NCBI GenBank assembly: GCA_947464705.1
Contig: CANHYD010000051.1
Coordinates: forward strand, 1 to 10,708
Reading direction: 5' to 3'
DNA from: Verrucomicrobiota bacterium
Lineage (GTDB): Bacteria > Verrucomicrobiota > Verrucomicrobiia > Limisphaerales > UBA9464
Length of the DNA: 10,708 bases
Numbering within the stretch: the first letter of the stretch is position 1; every line of letters begins with the position of its first letter. The notes under the pieces were generated by a model. The model was not told where the DNA came from and ran no database searches. It saw only the letters and a list, made by a program, of their open reading frames with translations. Of this stretch, positions 6,754 to 10,708 are shown in pieces. The position numbers and the translations under genes were made by a program.

Positions 6754-8787
6754 ATGGTGTTCTGGCGTACCCTTTTGCTGCTCCTGTCGATCGCGCATCC
6801 ACCGAGTGCCGGCCGTTTGTCGGCCCAGCCTGTGGCAGCCGAAACGCCCAACCGGTCGGCGATGCACTGGTCCTTCCGCCCCATCTCTGACCCGGAATTA
6901 CCCCGCGTTCGAGACACCCAATGGCCCACGCACGCGATCGACAGCTTCATTCTGGCGCGGTTGGAAGCAGCCAATTTGAGGCCCGTGCGAGCCGCTTCGC
7001 CGCTGGAGTGGCTACGGCGGGCAAGTTTCGACCTGACCGGATTGCCGCCGACCCCGGAGCAAATCGCCGCATTCCAACCCGATGACCACGGCACCGTGCC
7101 CGAGTCGCGATACCGTCAGCAGGTCGATGCATGGCTCTCCAGTCCCGCCTTCGGCCAACGGTGGGCGCGTCATTGGCTCGACGTCGCCCGATTCGCTGAA
7201 AGCGCTGGCAAGGATCGCAACCACCTATTTCCCGAGGCTTGGCGCTATCGCGACTGGGTGGTCGACGCGTTCAACCACGACAAACCTTACCCCGAGTTCA
7301 TCCGGGAACAGATCGCCGGCGACTTGCTGGCCCAGACGGCTCCACCCGGTCGGCGCGATGCCTTGAAGATCGCTACAGGCTTTCTGGCGTTGGGCACCAA
7401 GAGCCTCAACGAAGGACGTCGGGAGCAATTCTTGGCCGACCTGGTGGACGAACAAATCGACACCACCACCCGGGCCATTCTTGGAGTCACCGTCGCTTGT
7501 GCCCGCTGCCACGACCACAAGTTCGACCCGGTTTCCCAACGCGACTACTACGCCTTGGCCGGAGTTTTCCGCAGCACCGAAACCTGCTACGGCACCACCG
7601 GCGACAAGGCCCGCAACCGGCAGCCCTCCCGCCTCATCGCGCTGGAACGATCCCCCCGGTCGGAGTTGGTGCTCAAGCCGATGCCCGGTGCGCCCGCACG
7701 GAAAGGGGCGATCCAACGAGGCAACAAGCCCTTGGAAATCCCGGACCACCGGGCCACCAACGCTCTGGCCATGGGGGTTCGAGATACGCAGCCGGAGGAT
7801 GCGTTTTTCTTGATCCGCGGCGAGGTCACCCAACGCAGCGGCCGCGTGCCTCGCGGCATGCTCCCGCTCCTCGGGCTATCCACCCGGCCGATGCCGACCC
7901 GGGAGAGCGGCCGCCGGGAACTGGCCCAATGGCTGACCCACCCCGACAACCCCTTGACCGCCCGCGTGGCCGTGAACCGGATCTGGCTCCACCTCTTCGG
8001 ACGCGGCTTGGTCTCCAGTGTGGATGATTTCGGAATCAACGGACAAAAGCCGAGCCATCCGGAACTGCTGGACCATCTGGCCCACCGCTTCCAGACCGAA
8101 GGGGGTTCCACCAAATCTCTCATCCGGCAACTGGTCTTGAGCCGCACCTACCGACTATCCTCTGATGCCGACCCCGATGCCTTGAGGGTAGATCCGGATG
8201 ACGAGCTTCTCTGGCGAGCCAGACCCCGACGTTTGGACGCCGAGTCCATCCGGGACGCGGTGCTGAGCGCGGCCGGAACCCTCGATCCCAAACCCCTTCA
8301 CGGATCGGTGGTCGCCCAGATCGGTGATGCTCCCTTGGGTGGGCGATTTTTCGCCGCACGGGCCAGCGATCAGATGAACCAGCGCAGCCTGTACCTGCCG
8401 GTAATCCGCGACGCCGTTCCGGACGTCTTGGACGTGTTCGATTTTGCCGAACCCAGCCTGGTGGTACCCAATCGGGATGAGACTTTGGTCCCGGCACAAA
8501 CCTTGTTTCTGATGAACAGTCCCTTCGCCCAGACTCAGGCGCGATCGTTCGCCCGACGACTGCTGACCCCGCCCGTCATGGACGATACCGACCGAGTCCG
8601 CTGGGCTTACCGGCTGGCTCTGGCCCGCGATCCGAAACCGCAGGAGATGGCCCGCACCCTCGAATTCATCCAACACGAGAGTCTCGCCCGCGACACCCGC
8701 ACCCAAAAGCCCACGGGACGAGAGGCCGCTTGGGCCCTCTTTGCCCAGGCCCTCTTTGCCTGCGCCGAATTTCGCTACCTTCCCTGA
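6754..8787 (+). CDS. DUF1549/DUF1553 (PSD1-type) exported protein
   Basis: This is a 677-residue protein of the planctomycete/verrucomicrobial PSD1 type. An N-terminal Sec-type signal (MVFWR, then a Leu-rich core, with cleavage likely after about residue 25-29) is followed by the DUF1549 (PSCyt2) domain. It carries SFDLTGLPPT at 91-100, RWARHWLDVAR at 136-146 and CARCHDHKFDP at 249-259, which includes a CxxCH motif. The DUF1553 domain runs from about 383 to 665, with RVAVNRIWLHLFGRGLV and SHPELLDHLA segments. The usual N-terminal PSCyt1 cytochrome domain is absent. The biochemical role of the family is not established; the CxxCH suggests possible haem binding. I favour the ATG at 6754. The ATG at 6700 adds 18 residues of low GC3, and the ATG at 6634 would overlap the divergent gene. 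It is followed after 11 bp by the DUF1501 gene, so co-transcription is likely. Confidence 0.92.
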   Translation: MVFWRTLLLLLSIAHPPSAGRLSAQPVAAETPNRSAMHWSFRPISDPELPRVRDTQWPTHAIDSFILARLEAANLRPVRAASPLEWLRRASFDLTGLPPTPEQIAAFQPDDHGTVPESRYRQQVDAWLSSPAFGQRWARHWLDVARFAESAGKDRNHLFPEAWRYRDWVVDAFNHDKPYPEFIREQIAGDLLAQTAPPGRRDALKIATGFLALGTKSLNEGRREQFLADLVDEQIDTTTRAILGVTVACARCHDHKFDPVSQRDYYALAGVFRSTETCYGTTGDKARNRQPSRLIALERSPRSELVLKPMPGAPARKGAIQRGNKPLEIPDHRATNALAMGVRDTQPEDAFFLIRGEVTQRSGRVPRGMLPLLGLSTRPMPTRESGRRELAQWLTHPDNPLTARVAVNRIWLHLFGRGLVSSVDDFGINGQKPSHPELLDHLAHRFQTEGGSTKSLIRQLVLSRTYRLSSDADPDALRVDPDDELLWRARPRRLDAESIRDAVLSAAGTLDPKPLHGSVVAQIGDAPLGGRFFAARASDQMNQRSLYLPVIRDAVPDVLDVFDFAEPSLVVPNRDETLVPAQTLFLMNSPFAQTQARSFARRLLTPPVMDDTDRVRWAYRLALARDPKPQEMARTLEFIQHESLARDTRTQKPTGREAAWALFAQALFACAEFRYLP

Positions 8788-8798
8788 GCCCCGAGACC

Positions 8799-10244
8799 AT
8801 GAGTACCCCCGAGCGCAACCCAGGGCCCCAAGCCAACCCCGCACTGAATCCACTGCCCTCGACCCTACCGCTGACCCGCCGGCATCTTCTGCGTACCGCG
8901 GCCGCCGGCTTCGGATGGCTGGCCTTCCGCGGCCTGGCAGCGACCGCAGCCCATCCCGCGGCCGACATCGGTGCCCCCGGACTCGACCGCCCCGGAACCC
9001 ACCATCGACCCCGAGCGCGACGAGTCATCTTCCTGTGCATGCAAGGCGGCCCCTCGCACCAGGACACCTTCGACCACAAACCCCGCCTCCGGCTCGACCA
9101 CGGCAAACCCGGCATCGGCCGCGGCAAAGGCACCCAACTGATCGGGTCCCCCTTTTCCTTTCGCCAGCACGGCGAGTCAGGCCTGTGGATGAGCGAACTC
9201 TTCCCGCACCTTTCCCAACAATCCGATCGGCTCTGCATGGTCCATTCCATGCGCACCGACATCCCCAATCACCCTCAGGCCTTCACACAACTGCACACGG
9301 GCAGCGCCCGGTTTGTTCGGCCCTCCATGGGTTCCTGGGTCCTCTACGGCCTTGGCAGCGCCAACGAAAACCTGCCTGGCTTCATCAGTATTAGTCCGCC
9401 AGCCCAACTGGGGGCCGCCAATTACGGGAGCGCCTTTTTGCCAGCCGTCCATCAAGGCACACGGATCGGCTCGGGCCGCGAAGGCTCCGCCGACACCGGC
9501 ATGAGCCACGTCACCCATGGGCAACTCACCGCGACTCAGCAACGGCGCCAATTGGACCTGATCCAGGCCATGAATCGGGAAAGGCTTTCACAGTCGACCC
9601 TAGAACCCGGCGGAGCCATCGAAGGGGCCATTGAAGCCAGCGAACTGGCCTTCCGGATGCAGTCCGAGGTCCCGGACTTGCTTGACCTTTCCCGAGAGAG
9701 CGCGGCCACCCGAGCCCTGTACGGCGTGGGCGAGACCGGCATCGACGCCTTCGCCCGGCAATGTCTCCTGGCCCGCCGCTTCGCCGAAGCCGGCGCCCGC
9801 TTCATCGAAGTGAACCTCGGCGGCTGGGACCAACATCAGAACCTCGAATCCTCCCTTCGCAAGAACACCCGCGCCCTCGACCGCCCTGCGGCAGCCCTCC
9901 TTCAAGACCTCGCCGCCCGAGGCCTCCTCGAGGACACCCTCGTCCTTTGGGGCGGCGAGTTCGGCCGCACCCCCGACAGTCGCCAGCAGAATGGCCGCGA
10001 TCACAACCACCAGGGCTTCACGGTCTGGATGGCTGGAGGCGGAGTCCAAGGCGGTCTCGCCCACGGACGCACCGACGACTACGGCTCCAAAGCCATCGAG
10101 AACCCGGTCCACATCCACGACCTCCACGCCACCCTCCTCCACTGCTTGGGCCTCGATCACGAACGCCTCACCTACCGCTACGGCGGCCGCGACCACCGCC
10201 TCACCGACGTCCACGGCACCGTCGTTCGCAACATCCTGAGTTGA
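8799..10244 (+). CDS. DUF1501 exported protein (Tat signal)
   Basis: This 481-residue protein is a DUF1501 member, a family related to the alkaline-phosphatase/sulfatase fold. A twin-arginine motif, TRRHLLR at 26-32, precedes a hydrophobic Ala/Gly stretch, so folded export by Tat is likely. Family landmarks are MQGGPSH at 81-87 with DTFD at 89-92, GGEFGRTP at 385-392, NGRDHNH at 398-404, and HIHDLHATLL at about 438-447. The Asp and His residues in these segments are the likely metal ligands by analogy with alkaline phosphatases; catalysis has not been shown for the family to my knowledge. The ATG at 8799 gives the Tat motif its normal place and leaves an 11-bp gap after the DUF1553 stop; the in-frame ATG at 8730 would overlap that gene. 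The pairing with DUF1549/DUF1553 is the usual one in these phyla, and the two probably work together. Confidence 0.93.
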   Translation: MSTPERNPGPQANPALNPLPSTLPLTRRHLLRTAAAGFGWLAFRGLAATAAHPAADIGAPGLDRPGTHHRPRARRVIFLCMQGGPSHQDTFDHKPRLRLDHGKPGIGRGKGTQLIGSPFSFRQHGESGLWMSELFPHLSQQSDRLCMVHSMRTDIPNHPQAFTQLHTGSARFVRPSMGSWVLYGLGSANENLPGFISISPPAQLGAANYGSAFLPAVHQGTRIGSGREGSADTGMSHVTHGQLTATQQRRQLDLIQAMNRERLSQSTLEPGGAIEGAIEASELAFRMQSEVPDLLDLSRESAATRALYGVGETGIDAFARQCLLARRFAEAGARFIEVNLGGWDQHQNLESSLRKNTRALDRPAAALLQDLAARGLLEDTLVLWGGEFGRTPDSRQQNGRDHNHQGFTVWMAGGGVQGGLAHGRTDDYGSKAIENPVHIHDLHATLLHCLGLDHERLTYRYGGRDHRLTDVHGTVVRNILS

Positions 10245-10273
10245 AGCCCTCTGCCCCAGAACACAGTCCTTCA

Positions 10274-10401
10274 CCCAGCGGCAGCGGGATAGGTCCGAAG
10301 CGAGCATAGGAACGTCCACACCCTATATCCCCCTCGCGCGCCAGCGCGAAAGCCCGACTGGCCCCACGTTCCCTGCGAGCGCAGGACTGATCCCGCGGAG
10401 C
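10274..10401. repeat. Palindromic intergenic repeat of about 127 bp, unit A
   Basis: This is the first of two tandem units with a period of about 140 bp. Its arms are imperfect inverted repeats: AGCGGGATAGGTCC at 10283-10296, continuing through GCGAGCATAGGAACGT, faces ACGTTCCCTGCGAGC onward through AGGACTGATCCCGC at 10366-10396. The centre carries a smaller CGCGC/GCGCG-type palindrome around 10335-10348. It begins 30 bp after the DUF1501 stop codon. It shares no obvious similarity with the 84-bp repeats at the other end of the window. It may be a non-autonomous (MITE- or REP-like) element; no ORF of its own is credible. Confidence 0.8.
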
Positions 10402-10415
10402 GCCCCACCAATACC

Positions 10416-10541
10416 CCCAGCGGAGCGGGATCGGTCCGCAGCGAGCCTTGGAAGCGATCACCAAAAACCCCTCGCGCACAGCACGAAAGCCCAATCCTCC
10501 CCCGAGCTTCCTCAGCGAGCGCAGGACTGATCCCGCGGAGC
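10416..10541. repeat. Palindromic intergenic repeat of about 127 bp, unit B
   Basis: This is the second tandem unit. Its final 27 bases (10515-10541) are identical to 10375-10401 in unit A. The first 16 bases match the start of A except for one base missing here, and a central block beginning CCCTCGCGC (10469 here, 10331 in A) is also shared. The intervening parts have diverged. Inverted arms are again present: GGAGCGGGATCGGTCC at 10422-10437 with CCTTGGAAGC, against GAGCTTCCTCAGCGAGC and AGGACTGATCCCGC at 10504-10536. Arms conserved better than the spacers suggest that the hairpin is the retained part. Confidence 0.8.
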
Positions 10542-10555
10542 CTCCGGCTCAAAAA

Positions 10556-10708
10556 ACCTGTTGCTGAGGGGTTCCCAACCGGTAGGGTTACCGTCCCTGC
10601 AGGTGGTTTTCACCCGTAGGCCACGGCCTTAAACCGGCCCGGCGCAGATGCGCTGGGTGGCCACAATCGTACCCAACTGAATAATCCGGCGCTTCCGCCG
10701 GATGGGAA
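10556..10708 (+). ncRNA. Candidate structured RNA, possibly HEARO/omega-RNA, partial
   Basis: The segment has no credible ORF but dense nested complementarity. Junction 1: ACCTG/CAGGT (10556-10560 with 10600-10604) and AGGG/CCCT (10567-10570 with 10595-10598) enclose a GTT-CCC-AAC mini-hairpin (10571-10579) abutting CGGTA-GGGT-TACCG (10580-10593). Junction 2: GGCCAC/GTGGCC (10619-10624 with 10657-10662) encloses GGCC/GGCC (10625-10639) and GCGC-AGAT-GCGC (10642-10653). Then ATCCGGCG-CTTC-CGCCGGAT (10684-10703) forms a perfect 8-bp stem. GGGAA at 10704-10708 could pair with TTCCC at 10572-10576 as a pseudoknot. The segment runs off the window. HEARO/omega-RNA of IscB elements is my best family guess, by inference only; the plus strand is assumed, since the stems are almost all Watson-Crick and do not fix strand. 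An insertion-element end is the alternative. Confidence 0.45.

Noticed and set aside
7239..8027. Second-frame open reading frame of 262 codons inside the DUF1549/DUF1553 gene
   Set aside because: Arg/Pro-rich shadow translation within a gene with clear domain motifs.
9600..10319. Minus-strand open frame of 239 codons over the DUF1501 gene
   Set aside because: Val/Ala/Glu-rich antisense shadow with no motif, ending within the DUF1501 coding region.
10274..10541. CRISPR array
   Set aside because: Only two units of about 127 bp with internal palindromes; no short repeats with uniform unique spacers and no cas genes.
10201..10552. Minus-strand open frames of 93-97 codons over the terminal repeats
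   Set aside because: They coincide with the palindromic repeat units, and their protein similarity to each other reflects the DNA repeat, not a gene.
10636..10708. C-terminal end of a minus-strand transposase entering from beyond the window
   Set aside because: One frame stays open for about 24 codons before a stop, but it is too short to judge and the perfect hairpins fit a structured RNA or element end better.

Overview
The window is GC-rich (around 60 percent by eye) and reads as bacterial chromosome from the Planctomycetes-Verrucomicrobia-Chlamydiae group. The strongest pointer is an adjacent DUF1549/DUF1553 (PSD1-type) gene and DUF1501 gene, a pair expanded mainly in Planctomycetota and Verrucomicrobiota. 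Weak or absent Shine-Dalgarno sequences and palindromic intergenic repeats fit the same group. Verrucomicrobiota is my preferred guess, but no marker gene here settles it.

Layout. Bases 1-241 hold two 84-bp direct copies of a palindromic element, immediately downstream of hrpA. The minus strand from 4405 to 242 is one long gene for the DEAH-box RNA helicase HrpA. A divergent intergenic region of about 300 bp follows, with two overlapping small hairpins. Then comes a plus-strand gene for a 94-residue protein I do not recognise, a hairpin, and an inositol-monophosphatase-family gene (5163-6050). That gene meets the convergent minus-strand 2OG-Fe(II) oxygenase-like gene (6668-6051) with no bases between their stop codons. 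Divergent from the oxygenase gene is a two-gene unit: an exported DUF1549/DUF1553 protein (Sec-type signal, CxxCH motif) and, 11 bp later, an exported DUF1501 protein (Tat-type signal).

The last 464 bp (10245-10708) contain no credible gene. They hold two tandem copies of a second, unrelated palindromic element of about 127 bp. A densely self-complementary segment (10556-10708) follows and runs off the window edge. It folds on paper into two consecutive three-way junctions plus a perfect 8-bp hairpin, with a possible pseudoknot. This looks like a structured non-coding RNA. My leading but unproven idea is a HEARO/omega-RNA of the IscB type, whose nuclease gene would lie just beyond the window. 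This is the most interesting part of the window.

The genes do not form one obvious pathway. HrpA and the phosphatase are housekeeping-type proteins. The DUF1549/DUF1553 and DUF1501 pair is a typical envelope/exported module of unknown biochemical function. The oxygenase and the 94-residue protein are orphans in this context.
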